DNA of 36,494 nt, from positions 1 to 36,494 of the forward strand of contig RFZI01000007.1 of the NCBI GenBank assembly GCA_009920775.1. The letters run 5' to 3'. Position numbers and translations under genes: made by a program. Positions 18,503 to 30,181 of the stretch are shown here, one piece after another (the first letter of the stretch is position 1; each line of letters begins with the position of its first letter). Source of the DNA: Paracoccaceae bacterium (GTDB lineage Bacteria > Pseudomonadota > Alphaproteobacteria > Rhodobacterales > Rhodobacteraceae). The notes under the pieces are model-generated. The model was not told the origin of the DNA and made no database searches. It worked only from the letters and a program-made list of their open reading frames with translations.

Positions 18503-19408
18503 TTACCAGTTTTCCGGGCCTTTGTCGGCGAAGGAATGGACGAGGAAATCGATAAACGCGCGGACCTTGGGCTGGGTAAATCGGCCCGGCGGATAAACCG
18601 CATAGATGCCTTGGGTCTCCACCGGAAGATCGGGGATCGCCTCTTGCACAAGGCCTTTGGCCATCGCATCCGCATAGAGGAACGAGGGCAGATAGGCGAT
18701 GCCGAGGCCCGAGATGCAGGCGTTCAAGAGCGACTGGCCATCGTTGACGGTGAGCCAGCCAGCGGTTCGCACCTGACGCTTCTCGCCCGAAGGAGCGGTG
18801 ATCTTCCAAACCGCGCCATTGGCTTGATTGGAATAATGCAAGAGCTTGTGCTCGTTGAGATCGTCGATCTTTTCCGGGCGGCCGTATTGCTGGAAGTAGG
18901 ACGGCGAGGCGATCATCTTTTTGGTCGTCTCGGTCAGCTTGCGGGCGCGGAGCGTGCTGTCTTCCAGCTCGCCAATGCGGATCGCCATGTCAAAGCCTTC
19001 GGAGATCAGTTCGACATAGCGATTGTTGAGGACCATGTTCACCGTGATCTCGGGGAATTCCTGAAGAAATTGGCCCAAAACCGGCGAAAGGTGATTGACG
19101 CCGAAATCGGTGGCGACAGAGATCCGCAGAAGGCCCGAGGGCGCGGATTGCATCGAGGTGACGAGCGCATCGGCCTCGCCCGCATCGTTCAAGACACGGC
19201 GGGCGCGGTCGTAATAGGCTAGCCCGATTTCGGTAGGGCTCACACGGCGGGTCGTGCGGTTCAAAAGGCGGGCGCCAAGGCGCGCCTCAAGGGCCGAGAC
19301 GTGCTTGGACACCGCCGATTTGGAGATGCCCATCTTCTTGGCCGCGTCGGTAAAGCCACCCTGATCCACCACGGTGGCGAAGGCTTCCATTTCAGTGAGG
19401 CGATCCAT
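18503..19408 (-). CDS. LysR-family transcriptional regulator
   Basis: MDRLTEMEAFATVVDQGGFTDAAKKMGISKSAVSKHVSALEARLGARLLNRTTRRVSPTEIG HTH. Confidence 0.95.
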   Translation of the reverse strand: MDRLTEMEAFATVVDQGGFTDAAKKMGISKSAVSKHVSALEARLGARLLNRTTRRVSPTEIGLAYYDRARRVLNDAGEADALVTSMQSAPSGLLRISVATDFGVNHLSPVLGQFLQEFPEITVNMVLNNRYVELISEGFDMAIRIGELEDSTLRARKLTETTKKMIASPSYFQQYGRPEKIDDLNEHKLLHYSNQANGAVWKITAPSGEKRQVRTAGWLTVNDGQSLLNACISGLGIAYLPSFLYADAMAKGLVQEAIPDLPVETQGIYAVYPPGRFTQPKVRAFIDFLVHSFADKGPENW

Positions 19409-19533
19409 GCCGATTCCTCTGCAAGACTGGTTTTCTTGTCAGAGTTTGTGACGGCGAAATCGGGCAGGACTGCGGCCCCAGCCTGACAATATCGGGGATT
19501 TGCAAAGACTGATCATGGCACGGCAACAGTCAT

Positions 19534-21624
<2,091 letters not shown>

Positions 21625-21640
21625 TCAAGGCCGCACGAAC

Positions 21641-22018
21641 TCAGGCCGTTTCGGCGCAGTGGCGGCGAAACGCGCGTTTCAGCATATCAAGCTCGGCCCT
21701 GAGGAGGCTGATTTCGGCCCTCAGGTCGTGATCAAGAACGTCCCCCGCCAAAAGCGAGAAGGTTGCCACTACCGCGTTGGTCGCAGCGTCGGAGATCACA
21801 AAACTCTGGACCCCATCCGAGATAGCTTCGGGAGGAATGGGGAACCGCAGGAACCAGACCCCCGGCCCATCGCCGGCGCGTAGCGAAAGACCATCGATAG
21901 GTTTGTCGTGGTGATGCACCTTCAGGCTTGGCGCTGGCATGTCCTGCCGTGGCGCCTTCAACACAGCCTCCCAGACCCCTTCGATCAAGCGGGTTTCTGT
22001 CAGGGTCATCTGAGACAT
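21641..22018 (-). CDS. Conserved hypothetical protein
   Basis: MSQMTLTETRLIEGVWEAVLK...RAEISLLRAELDMLKRAFRRHCAETA; C-terminal coiled-coil-like segment. Confidence 0.6.
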   Translation of the reverse strand: MSQMTLTETRLIEGVWEAVLKAPRQDMPAPSLKVHHHDKPIDGLSLRAGDGPGVWFLRFPIPPEAISDGVQSFVISDAATNAVVATFSLLAGDVLDHDLRAEISLLRAELDMLKRAFRRHCAETA

Positions 22019-22032
22019 CTCGGTTCCTCGAA

Positions 22033-22806
22033 TTAAAGACCAGCGCGGGGGTGTCGGCAAAATGTGAGATCATGGATCGTCACCTGGCTCATCTCCGGGT
22101 TATCGAAGATCAGATCGAGCCACATTCCTTCCACTCGCTTTTCGTTGAGCTTGGAAAAGGCCAGATCGAATTCGACCATTGGCTCTCCAGTGCCGAGATC
22201 AAGCTCGCGCACGAATTGTTCGGTATTCGGGCCATGGCGAACATTGAGACGCGCAAAAATTTCGAGTGGTCTTTCGCATTCGATCCGCGCTTCCACACGA
22301 AGCAGATGCTGTTTGTGAAGTCCTTGGGCGCCCGAGGTAGGGAGCTCGACTGCCAGAGACAGAAACGAGCCGTCAAACCCAAAGACATCCATCCGCAGAC
22401 CATAGGGCGCGAGATCGCTTTCCCGCTGATTGCGGATCTGCCTGAGCGTGAGTTCACTTTCCCGGCAGTCGTGGAAAATTGTGATCTCGTCGCCGAATTT
22501 GGCTTTGGTCTCAATGGCAGCGATCCCCGAAACGGGAAGCGGGCGGTTCCAGAGGTCGGGCCGCCACGCCCAATCGGTGCCGCTGGGCTTGGGGAAGGTT
22601 GCCGTGCCGATACGAGGAAGGGCCAACCGGTTGTCGGCGGTGGCGAGCAAGCGATCAATTTGAATTCGAACTTGGCGGGCCAGATTCCGCATTCGGCGCA
22701 ATTCAGAAAGCTCGGCCGTATCCGCCTGCTTGGCCCAAGCGGCGAACCGCGACAGCATAAGCCGCTGCAAGAGCTTGCCGTTCAAGCCAATCCGCTCCGC
22801 CTTCAT
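22033..22806 (-). CDS. Conserved hypothetical protein, possibly a Rhodobacterales-restricted DUF family
   Basis: MKAERIGLNGKLLQRLMLSRFAAWAKQAD...VTIHDLTFCRHPRAGL; GGGAAGAGG RBS upstream of the 22806 start. Confidence 0.65.
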   Translation of the reverse strand: MKAERIGLNGKLLQRLMLSRFAAWAKQADTAELSELRRMRNLARQVRIQIDRLLATADNRLALPRIGTATFPKPSGTDWAWRPDLWNRPLPVSGIAAIETKAKFGDEITIFHDCRESELTLRQIRNQRESDLAPYGLRMDVFGFDGSFLSLAVELPTSGAQGLHKQHLLRVEARIECERPLEIFARLNVRHGPNTEQFVRELDLGTGEPMVEFDLAFSKLNEKRVEGMWLDLIFDNPEMSQVTIHDLTFCRHPRAGL

Positions 22807-22882
22807 GCCTCTTCCCTCATAGACCCTGCCCTTGCGAACCAATCAGGCTCGGGAGGCTATTCTGTGCCCGTTTTAGAAACAG

Positions 22883-23530
22883 TTACCCAGTTTCGGCTGT
22901 CGCAACAACACTATTGGCTTGGATCATAGCATCGATCGCCGCCCGCAACAGGGCTTGTCCCTGCTCATAACTCAGCGGTGCGCGATCATAGCCGCGAAGC
23001 CGGATCGTCACGAGGCGATCCTTAAGATCGAAAAAGGCGCGCCACTCGACCGGTTGAAATCCGTCAAATCCACCTCGCGGCGCCGAATTCAGATAGACCT
23101 CGACGACATGGCCCCAAACACCGGTCTTGCCAACGGAGATGCCCCGCGCCGGCCCGTCACCCGCAAGAAGTTGCTTGCCCTGATCACTCTTCAAAAATGC
23201 TCGAAGCGCCCGCTCTTCACCCGTTACGATTGCGCTGGCGGCATCTCCGATTTGGACGGTGATCAATCCATCGTAACGCGGCGCTGTCCCGCCTCGCGCG
23301 ACAAGCGCGCAGCTGGCCTCGACCGCAAAGCCAGCCTCGGCCCGCGTCGCATTCCGGTCGATGCAATAGCCCGCGGGCGTGGCAACGACGACGGCCCCAT
23401 CGAGCATTTCGATCTGAGTGGTCATCGCCCCCGAAGGGCCGGACAAAAAGGAAAACCCGCCGCCGCCCGGCTCACATCCGGCGAGCGCCAGAACGGCGCA
23501 GGCCAGAGCCAATCGGCGGCGGGTGATCAC
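22883..23530 (-). CDS. Predicted lipoprotein of unknown function
   Basis: MITRRRLALACAVLALAGCEPGGGG lipobox; 215 aa; directly downstream of ilvD. Confidence 0.7.
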   Translation of the reverse strand: MITRRRLALACAVLALAGCEPGGGGFSFLSGPSGAMTTQIEMLDGAVVVATPAGYCIDRNATRAEAGFAVEASCALVARGGTAPRYDGLITVQIGDAASAIVTGEERALRAFLKSDQGKQLLAGDGPARGISVGKTGVWGHVVEVYLNSAPRGGFDGFQPVEWRAFFDLKDRLVTIRLRGYDRAPLSYEQGQALLRAAIDAMIQANSVVATAETG

Positions 23531-23531
23531 T

Positions 23532-25262
23532 TTAGAGATCCATATAGATGTGGGTCTCTTCCTTGGCGCCGGGATGGGTCACGGCGCCGCCGACAGTCGA
23601 GCCGACGAGCTGGGCGTATTTCCAGAGCGCGCCACTGGCATAGTTGGTCGGGCGCGGACCTTTCCAATTGGCCTTGCGGGCGGCCAGCTCGTCGTCGGTC
23701 AGATCAACGCTGATCTCGCCGGTAATCGCGTTGATGGTGATCTTGTCACCATCTTTCAAAAGCGCGATCGGGCCGCATTTGGCGGCCTCGGGGCCAACGT
23801 GACCCACACAGAAGCCACGGGTCGCACCCGAGAAGCGGCCATCGGTGATCAGGGCGACCTTCTTGCCCATGCCTTGGCCGGAAATCGCGGCGGTGGTGGC
23901 GAGCATCTCGCGCATACCGGGGCCGCCCGAGGGGCCTTCGTTGCGGATGACGAGAACCTCGCCTTCCTTGTAGTTGCGGGCCTTCACGGCCTCAAAGGCA
24001 TCCTCTTCGCATTCGAAGACGCGGGCGGAGCCGGTGAAGACCTGCTCGGCCTCCGACATGCCGGCGACCTTCACGATCGCGCCTTCGGGAGCGAGGTTGC
24101 CCTTCAGGCCAACAACGCCGCCGGTCTTGGTGATCGGGGTGGCGACGGGGTGGATCACGCGGCCATCGGCTTCGGCGGCGATCAGGTCAAGCTCTTCGCC
24201 CATGGTGCGGCCCGAGGCGGTCATGCAATCTTCGTGCAGAAGGCCCGCCTTGCGCAGCTCTTTCATCACGACTGGCACGCCGCCCGCTTCGTAGAGGTCT
24301 TTGGCGACAAACTGGCCGCCCGGCTTGAGATCGACGAAATAGGGCGTGTCGCGGAAGATGTCGCAGACGTCGAAGAGATTGAAATCAATCCCCACCTCAT
24401 GGGCGATGGCCGGCAGGTGCAGGCCGGCGTTGGTCGAACCGCCGGTGCAAGCCACAACGCGCGCGGCGTTCTCAAGGCTCTTGCGGGTCACGACATCGCG
24501 GGCGCGGATGTTCTTCTCGAGAAGGTTCATCACCGCCTCGCCCGAGGCGATGGCGTATTGGTCGCGGCTTTCGTAGGGGGCCGGAGCGCCCGAGGAGTTC
24601 AGAAGCGCAAGGCCGATGGCCTCGGAGACGCAAGCCATGGTGTTGGCGGTGAACTGGCCGCCACAGGCACCCGCCGAGGGGCAGGCCACGCGCTCGAGAA
24701 CGGCCAACTCGGCGTCCGAGAAATTGCCGGCCTGATGCTTGCCAACCGCTTCGAAGACGTCCTGAACGGTCACGTCCTTGCCATCGAGACGGCCCGGCAG
24801 GATCGACCCGCCATAGATGAAGACCGACGGCACGTTGAGGCGGACCATCGCCATCATCATCCCCGGCAGAGATTTGTCACAGCCGGCAAGGCCCACGAGC
24901 GCGTCGTAGCAGTGGCCGCGCATCGTCAATTCGACCGAGTCGGCAATCGCTTCGCGGCTGGCGAGCGAGGAGCGCATCCCTTCGTGGCCCATGGCGATGC
25001 CGTCGGTCACGGTGATCGTGGTAAACTCGCGCGGGGTGCCGGAGGCGGCCTTGACGCCGAGCTTGACGGCCTGCGCCTGACGGTTGAGCGCGATGTTGCA
25101 GGGCGCCGCTTCGTTCCAACAGGTGCCGACGCCGATGAGCGGCTGGTGGATATCCGTCTCATCCAAGCCCATTGCGTAGTAGTAGGACCGGTGCGGCGCG
25201 CGGGCGGGGCCTTCAGTCACATGGCGGCTGGGGAGCTTGGATTTGTCGAAACGGCGGTTCAT
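23532..25262 (-). CDS. ilvD: Dihydroxy-acid dehydratase
   Basis: 576 aa; [82 protein letters not shown]. Confidence 0.96.
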   Translation of the reverse strand: MNRRFDKSKLPSRHVTEGPARAPHRSYYYAMGLDETDIHQPLIGVGTCWNEAAPCNIALNRQAQAVKLGVKAASGTPREFTTITVTDGIAMGHEGMRSSLASREAIADSVELTMRGHCYDALVGLAGCDKSLPGMMMAMVRLNVPSVFIYGGSILPGRLDGKDVTVQDVFEAVGKHQAGNFSDAELAVLERVACPSAGACGGQFTANTMACVSEAIGLALLNSSGAPAPYESRDQYAIASGEAVMNLLEKNIRARDVVTRKSLENAARVVACTGGSTNAGLHLPAIAHEVGIDFNLFDVCDIFRDTPYFVDLKPGGQFVAKDLYEAGGVPVVMKELRKAGLLHEDCMTASGRTMGEELDLIAAEADGRVIHPVATPITKTGGVVGLKGNLAPEGAIVKVAGMSEAEQVFTGSARVFECEEDAFEAVKARNYKEGEVLVIRNEGPSGGPGMREMLATTAAISGQGMGKKVALITDGRFSGATRGFCVGHVGPEAAKCGPIALLKDGDKITINAITGEISVDLTDDELAARKANWKGPRPTNYASGALWKYAQLVGSTVGGAVTHPGAKEETHIYMDL

Positions 25263-25375
25263 TTGTGTGGTCCTTGTCGGAAAACTATCGGCAAAGGTCT
25301 AAAAGACCGGATGCGCACAGACAAGGCAGATTAGCCTCGATTGCCTCTGGCAAGGCTGCGGCCTAGGGTCCGGTC

Positions 25376-26290
25376 ATGCGATTTCTCTACTCCCCCGGCG
25401 ATTATGACGCCCACCCCTCCTTCGCCGCGCTTGCCGGATCCGAAGCCGGCCTTGGCAAGACCATGCTGGGAATCATCGCTGTCATTTTCGGCTTTGCCCT
25501 GACGCCGCTCGTCCTGTCGGCCTTCGTGCCGCCCTCGTGGTCGCTGGCAACAGGGACAACCGCTGCAGGGCTAACCGTCCAACTGGCCGGTTTCGCCCTT
25601 CCGCTCGCGCTTCTCGGCGTTGTGGTCTGGAGCCTACACGGGCGCAGCTTTGCAAGCCTTTTCGGATCGCGCGATCTGGCGTTTGGCGGCTTTCGCAGCG
25701 TCTTTGTGAAAGTCTTGATCGTCATAGCCATCATGCAGGCCGCGCCGCCTTGGCCCGGCGAAGAGGATATCGCCCTGATCCGGCCGATTGCCACATGGCT
25801 TCTCTATCTTCCGCTGGCTATTCCGGCGGTCGTCATTCAGGTCACCGCAGAAGAGGCTTTCTTCCGCGGCTATATCCAGCAGCGGCTTGCCGCGCGGTTT
25901 GCCTCTCCTCAGGTCTGGATGATTGCCCCCGCCTTGGCCTTTGGGTCGATCCACTTCCTCAACGCCGAAACGCTGATCGAGGGCATCATCTGGTCGCTCT
26001 GGGCAACCCTCTTTGCCCTCAGCGCCGCCGACCTGACCGCGCGGCATGGATCGCTTGGGCCTGCAATCGGGCTCCACCTCGCGAACAACCTCTTTGCCAT
26101 TCTGCTCTTCGGCATTGACGGGCGCGCCTCAAACGGCCTTGCCCTGATCCTTGTGGCCCCGCCCGACATCGACCTCTCGACCCTCGGACGCGAGGCGCTT
26201 CTAACCCCGTGGGGCTTTGGACAGATCGCCCTGACCATCCTCGGCGCTGGGATTCCCTGGCTTGCGGCTCGGCTGGCGCTCAGGCGTTGA
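25376..26290 (+). CDS. CPBP-family intramembrane metalloprotease (Abi/CAAX-like)
   Basis: 304 aa, multiple TM segments; TAEEAFFRGYIQQRLAARF, FGSIHFLN, LHLANNLFAILLF. Confidence 0.87.
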   Translation: MRFLYSPGDYDAHPSFAALAGSEAGLGKTMLGIIAVIFGFALTPLVLSAFVPPSWSLATGTTAAGLTVQLAGFALPLALLGVVVWSLHGRSFASLFGSRDLAFGGFRSVFVKVLIVIAIMQAAPPWPGEEDIALIRPIATWLLYLPLAIPAVVIQVTAEEAFFRGYIQQRLAARFASPQVWMIAPALAFGSIHFLNAETLIEGIIWSLWATLFALSAADLTARHGSLGPAIGLHLANNLFAILLFGIDGRASNGLALILVAPPDIDLSTLGREALLTPWGFGQIALTILGAGIPWLAARLALRR

Positions 26291-26347
26291 TTGCAATTCC
26301 CGAACGCTCGGCTTATCTCGGATCAACAGATTTCCAAGGCTGGTGCT

Positions 26348-27268
26348 ATGAACTGGATCACCAACTACGTCCGCCCCAAGGTCAACTCGCTCTTCTCGCG
26401 CCGTGAGGTTCCCGAGAACCTCTGGACCAAATGCGATGAATGCGGAACCATGCTGTTCCACCGCGAATTGGCGGACAATCAGAATGTCTGCACCTCTTGC
26501 GGCCATCACATGGCGATCACGCCGCGCAACCGCTTCAAGGCGCTGTTCGATGGCGGCGAGTTCAAGGAAGTCGCCGTGCCGGAACCGCTGGCCGATCCAC
26601 TGCACTTCCGCGACCAGAAGAAATACACCGACCGCATGAAAACCGCCCAGAAGACGACGGGCGAGAAAGAGGCGATGCTGGTGGCCGAAGGCGATATCGG
26701 CGGGACGCCGGTTGTCGCCGCCGCGCAGGATTTCTCGTTCATGGGCGGCTCGATGGGCATGTATGTCGGCAACGCCATCATCGCCGGGGCCGAAAAGGCC
26801 GTTGAGCTTCGCCGCCCGTTCATCCTTTTCTCCGCCGCCGGTGGCGCGCGGATGCAGGAAGGCATCCTGTCGCTGATGCAGATGCCGCGCACGACCGTGG
26901 CGGTCGAGATGCTGAAAGAGGCGGGCCTGCCCTATATCGTGGTGCTGACACACCCGACGACCGGCGGCGTGACCGCCTCCTACGCGATGCTGGGCGATGT
27001 GCAGATCGCCGAGCCCAACGCGCTTATTTGCTTCGCCGGCCCCCGCGTGATCGAGCAGACGATCCGCGAGAAGCTCCCCGAAGGGTTCCAGCGGGCGGAG
27101 TATCTGCTCGACCACGGGATGCTTGATCGCGTGACCCCGCGCACCAAGCTGCGCGAGGAGCTGACCACCATCCTTCGGATGCTTCTGGCCTTGCCCGCGG
27201 CCGAAATCACGCCGCCTGCGAAGAGCGAGGCCGCACCGACGCCAGAGGAAAAGGCGGCGAAGAAGTGA
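26348..27268 (+). CDS. accD: Acetyl-CoA carboxylase carboxyltransferase subunit beta
   Basis: Zn ribbon CDECG...[54 protein letters not shown]. Confidence 0.96.
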   Translation: MNWITNYVRPKVNSLFSRREVPENLWTKCDECGTMLFHRELADNQNVCTSCGHHMAITPRNRFKALFDGGEFKEVAVPEPLADPLHFRDQKKYTDRMKTAQKTTGEKEAMLVAEGDIGGTPVVAAAQDFSFMGGSMGMYVGNAIIAGAEKAVELRRPFILFSAAGGARMQEGILSLMQMPRTTVAVEMLKEAGLPYIVVLTHPTTGGVTASYAMLGDVQIAEPNALICFAGPRVIEQTIREKLPEGFQRAEYLLDHGMLDRVTPRTKLREELTTILRMLLALPAAEITPPAKSEAAPTPEEKAAKK

Positions 27269-28539
27269 CAACCGGTTCCGATGTCATCCTGCAAAGGATG
27301 ATGGCGCTCCACCCCAAGATCATCGACCTGACCCTTGATCGCGTCTGGCGCCTTCTCGAGAAGGTCGGCAACCCGCAAGACCGCCTACCGCCGGTGATCC
27401 ATGTCGCCGGAACCAACGGCAAGGGCTCGACGCAAGCGATGATCCGCGCCGGACTTGAGGCCGAGGGCAAAAAGGTCCACGCCTATACCTCGCCGCACCT
27501 TGCACGGTTTCACGAGCGTATCCGCGTGGCGGGCGAGTTGATCACCGAGGCGGCGCTGACCGAAGTTCTCGATCGCGCCTACAAGGCCAACGGCTCGGAC
27601 CCGATCACCTATTTCGAGATTACGACAGTGGCCGCGCTCATGGCCTTTGCCGAGACACCGGCGGATTACACGCTTCTCGAGGTCGGCCTCGGCGGGCGGC
27701 TCGATGCGACCAACGTGATCGCCAAGCCGGCCTTGACGATCATCACGCCCGTGGACCTCGACCATCAGCAATACCTTGGCGACACGCTGGCCGAGATCGC
27801 GGGCGAAAAGGCCGGGATCATTAAGCGCGGCGTGCCCTGCGTGGTTGGCCCGCAGCTTGATGAGGGGCTCGAGGTCATCGAACGGGTCGCCGCGAGAAAC
27901 AACGCGCCGGTCTATGCCTACGGCCAGCAGTATCACGTGGGCACCGAGCGGGGCCGCCTGATCTATCAGGACGAGCGCGGCCTCCTTGATCTGCCCCTGC
28001 CCAACCTCCCGGGGCCCCACCAGATCCAGAACGCGGGTGGCGCGATAGCCGCGCTGCGCGTCTTGGGCTTTGGCGAAGAGGCCTGCGAGGCGGCGGTGTC
28101 CCGCGCCTTCTGGCCTGCGCGAATGCAGCACATGAAATCGGGCCGCCTTGTCGATCTGGCAAAGCCGGCCGAGCTGTGGCTCGACGGCGGGCACAATCCC
28201 CATGCGGGGCGGGCGCTGGCGGAAACCCTTAGCGCGTTGCCGGATCGGCCGATCCACCTCATCTGCGGGATGCTCAACACCAAGGATATCGGCGGCTATC
28301 TGCGCCCGCTCGGCAAGATCGCCAAGAGCCTCACGGCCCTGTCGATCCCCGGCGAGATGAACACCCTACCCGCCGAAGTCACCGCCGAAGAGGCCCGCAA
28401 GGCGGGCTTTGAGGCGACGACCGCTGCATCCGTTGACGACGCCATCACCGCGATCACCGCCAAAGACCCGAAGGCCCGCATCCTCATCTGCGGCTCTCTC
28501 TATCTCGCCGGTCACGTCCTGCGCGAAAACGGCGACTAA
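27265..28539 (+). CDS. folC: Folylpolyglutamate synthase / dihydrofolate synthase
   Basis: [68 protein letters not shown] start overlaps the accD TGA. Confidence 0.95.
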   Translation: MTTGSDVILQRMMALHPKIIDLTLDRVWRLLEKVGNPQDRLPPVIHVAGTNGKGSTQAMIRAGLEAEGKKVHAYTSPHLARFHERIRVAGELITEAALTEVLDRAYKANGSDPITYFEITTVAALMAFAETPADYTLLEVGLGGRLDATNVIAKPALTIITPVDLDHQQYLGDTLAEIAGEKAGIIKRGVPCVVGPQLDEGLEVIERVAARNNAPVYAYGQQYHVGTERGRLIYQDERGLLDLPLPNLPGPHQIQNAGGAIAALRVLGFGEEACEAAVSRAFWPARMQHMKSGRLVDLAKPAELWLDGGHNPHAGRALAETLSALPDRPIHLICGMLNTKDIGGYLRPLGKIAKSLTALSIPGEMNTLPAEVTAEEARKAGFEATTAASVDDAITAITAKDPKARILICGSLYLAGHVLRENGD

Positions 28540-28547
28540 AACGACAA

Positions 28548-28567
28548 CGGGCGCCCGAAGGCGCCCG
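28548..28567. terminator. Intergenic terminator between convergent folC and gabT
   Basis: CGGGCGCC-CGAA-GGCGCCCG perfect stem; T-rich flanks on both strands. Confidence 0.7.
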
Positions 28568-28590
28568 CGTTCTTTGCCATTTCAACCCGA

Positions 28591-29868
28591 TCAGGCGGCC
28601 TTCGCGGCCTCGACCGAAGCCTCGAGGATATCGAGCGCCTCGTTGAAATGCGCGTCGGGAATTGTGATCGGCGCGAGGAAGCGCACGACGTTGCCATAGA
28701 CGCCGCAGGTCAGAAGGATCAGGCCACGCTTGAGCGCCTCGTCCTTGACGCGGTTGGTAAAGCCCGCGTCCGGCGCCTTGCCGTCGGCGGTGTTGAACTC
28801 GACCGCGACCATGAAGCCCGGTCCGCGCACATCGGCGATCTGCGGGGTGGTGGCGCGCAGAGCTTCGAGCCGCTGGCGCAGCTTGGAGCCCAGAACGTTG
28901 GCGCGATTGCAGAGATCTTCGTCCTCGATCACATCAAGCACGGCATGGGCCGCGGCGATGCCGATCGGGTTGCCACCGTAGGTGCCACCAAGGCCGCCGG
29001 GGTTGGCCGCATCCATAATCGAGGCGCGCCCCGTCACGGCGGCGATCGGGAAGCCACCGCCAAGGCCCTTGGCCATGGTGGTCAGGTCAGCCGCCACGTC
29101 ATGGTGGTTCATCGCAAACATCCGGCCGGTGCGGGCAAAGCCCGTCTGGACCTCGTCGGCGATCATCACGATGCCATGCTCGTCACAGAGCTTGCGCACA
29201 GCGCGCATCAGCTCGGTCGGGGCCGGATAGAAGCCGCCCTCGCCCTGCACCGGCTCGACGATGATCGCGGCCACGCGCGAAGGATCGAGATCGGCTTTGA
29301 AAAGCTGGGTGATCGCGCCCATCGAGGCCTCGACCGATCCACCATGCAGCTCGACCGGGAAGGGAACGTGATAGACATCGGGCATCATCGTCCCGAAGCC
29401 GGCCTTGTAGGGCTGAACCTTGCCGGTCAGCGCCATGCCCATGAACGTCCGGCCATGGAAGCCGCCGCCGAAGGCGATCACGGCATTGCGGCCGGTCGAG
29501 ACGCGGGCGATCTTGATCGCGTTTTCCACGGCTTCGGCGCCGGTGGTGACAAAGATCGTGCGCTTCTCGAAATCGCCCGGAACCGAAGCGTTCAGGCGCT
29601 CGGCCAGCTGGATATAGTTCTCGTAGGGCAGAACCTGGTGGCAGGTGTGGGTGAAGCTGTCGAGCTGCTTTTTCACCGCGTCGATCACCTTGGGGTGGCG
29701 GTGGCCGGTGTTGACCACGGCGATACCGGCGGCGAAATCGATGTAGCGGTTGCCTTCGACATCCCAGACCTCGGCGTTCTCGGCACGCTCCACGTAGATC
29801 TGGGTCATCATGCCAACGCCGCGGGCGATGGCGGTATTGCGGCGCTTGGCGATATCGGCGTTCTTCAT
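28591..29868 (-). CDS. gabT: 4-aminobutyrate aminotransferase (class III PLP aminotransferase)
   Basis: MKNADIAKRRNTAIARGVGMMTQIYVERAENAEVWDVEGNRYIDFAAGIAVVNTGH; VTTGAEAVENAIKIAR; IADEVQTGFARTGRMF; start moved from 30093 to 29868. Confidence 0.9.
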   Translation of the reverse strand: MKNADIAKRRNTAIARGVGMMTQIYVERAENAEVWDVEGNRYIDFAAGIAVVNTGHRHPKVIDAVKKQLDSFTHTCHQVLPYENYIQLAERLNASVPGDFEKRTIFVTTGAEAVENAIKIARVSTGRNAVIAFGGGFHGRTFMGMALTGKVQPYKAGFGTMMPDVYHVPFPVELHGGSVEASMGAITQLFKADLDPSRVAAIIVEPVQGEGGFYPAPTELMRAVRKLCDEHGIVMIADEVQTGFARTGRMFAMNHHDVAADLTTMAKGLGGGFPIAAVTGRASIMDAANPGGLGGTYGGNPIGIAAAHAVLDVIEDEDLCNRANVLGSKLRQRLEALRATTPQIADVRGPGFMVAVEFNTADGKAPDAGFTNRVKDEALKRGLILLTCGVYGNVVRFLAPITIPDAHFNEALDILEASVEAAKAA

Positions 29869-30016
29869 CTCTTCTGTCCTTGACTGACTGGGCGCCTCGC
29901 GCCCGAAAAACTCTCCGGCAAAGGCACGCCTGAAAGCAGCGGCAGCCGGAACGCAACAACCATATCTGAACGGCCGCTGCACAGCCATAAAAAAATGATC
30001 AAATTTTTCCTGAGGT

Positions 30017-30087
30017 GGCGAATGAAAGAAAATTCGCCGCCTGCGAATCATGCCAGTTGACCGCGAATCAGTGATCCGCTTAGATTC
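30017..30087. promoter_or_regulatory. Cluster of GCGAAT half-sites upstream of gabT
   Basis: GGCGAAT (30017-30023), ATTCGCC (30032-30038), GCGAATCA (30043-30050), GCGAATCA (30063-30070), ATTCG (30083-30087). Confidence 0.4.
30057..30086 (+). promoter_or_regulatory. Sigma70-like promoter facing the gabT-zapE intergenic region
   Basis: TTGACC (30057-30062), 18 nt spacer, TAGATT (30081-30086), with no plus-strand CDS downstream. Confidence 0.4.
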
Positions 30088-30092
30088 GAGCA

Positions 30093-30181
30093 AGTGATTT
30101 GCGTCAGCGTGGCCCCAGATCGCGCGACTGAGCAGTTTGGCAGGGCGGAGAGGCGAGCAAGAGGCTCGTCTTTCTGTTTTT
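30093..30181 (+). ncRNA. Candidate intergenic small RNA (~90 nt)
   Basis: Promoter-like element upstream; ends in an 11-bp stem (30148-30158 / 30164-30174, with G-U pairs) followed by TGTTTTT; no plus-strand CDS to terminate. Confidence 0.35.

Noticed and set aside
23418-25334. 638-aa plus-strand ORF fully antisense to ilvD
   Set aside because: The minus strand encodes a textbook IlvD. The antisense ORF has low-complexity, R/G/D/H-rich composition typical of shadow ORFs in GC-rich DNA and no recognisable domain.
25376-26290. CPBP (Abi) protease as a phage-defence or bacteriocin-immunity locus
   Set aside because: It is flanked by ilvD and accD housekeeping genes with no toxin, peptide or defence partners. 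The family name alone does not justify a defence claim.
28648-29883. 411-aa plus-strand ORF antisense to gabT
   Set aside because: Shadow ORF with no signal; gabT motifs are on the minus strand.
29869-30093. N-terminal extension of the gabT ORF (start at 30093)
   Set aside because: The extension is Arg/Phe-rich and unlike aminotransferases. MKNADIAKRRNTAI at 29868 is the canonical start.
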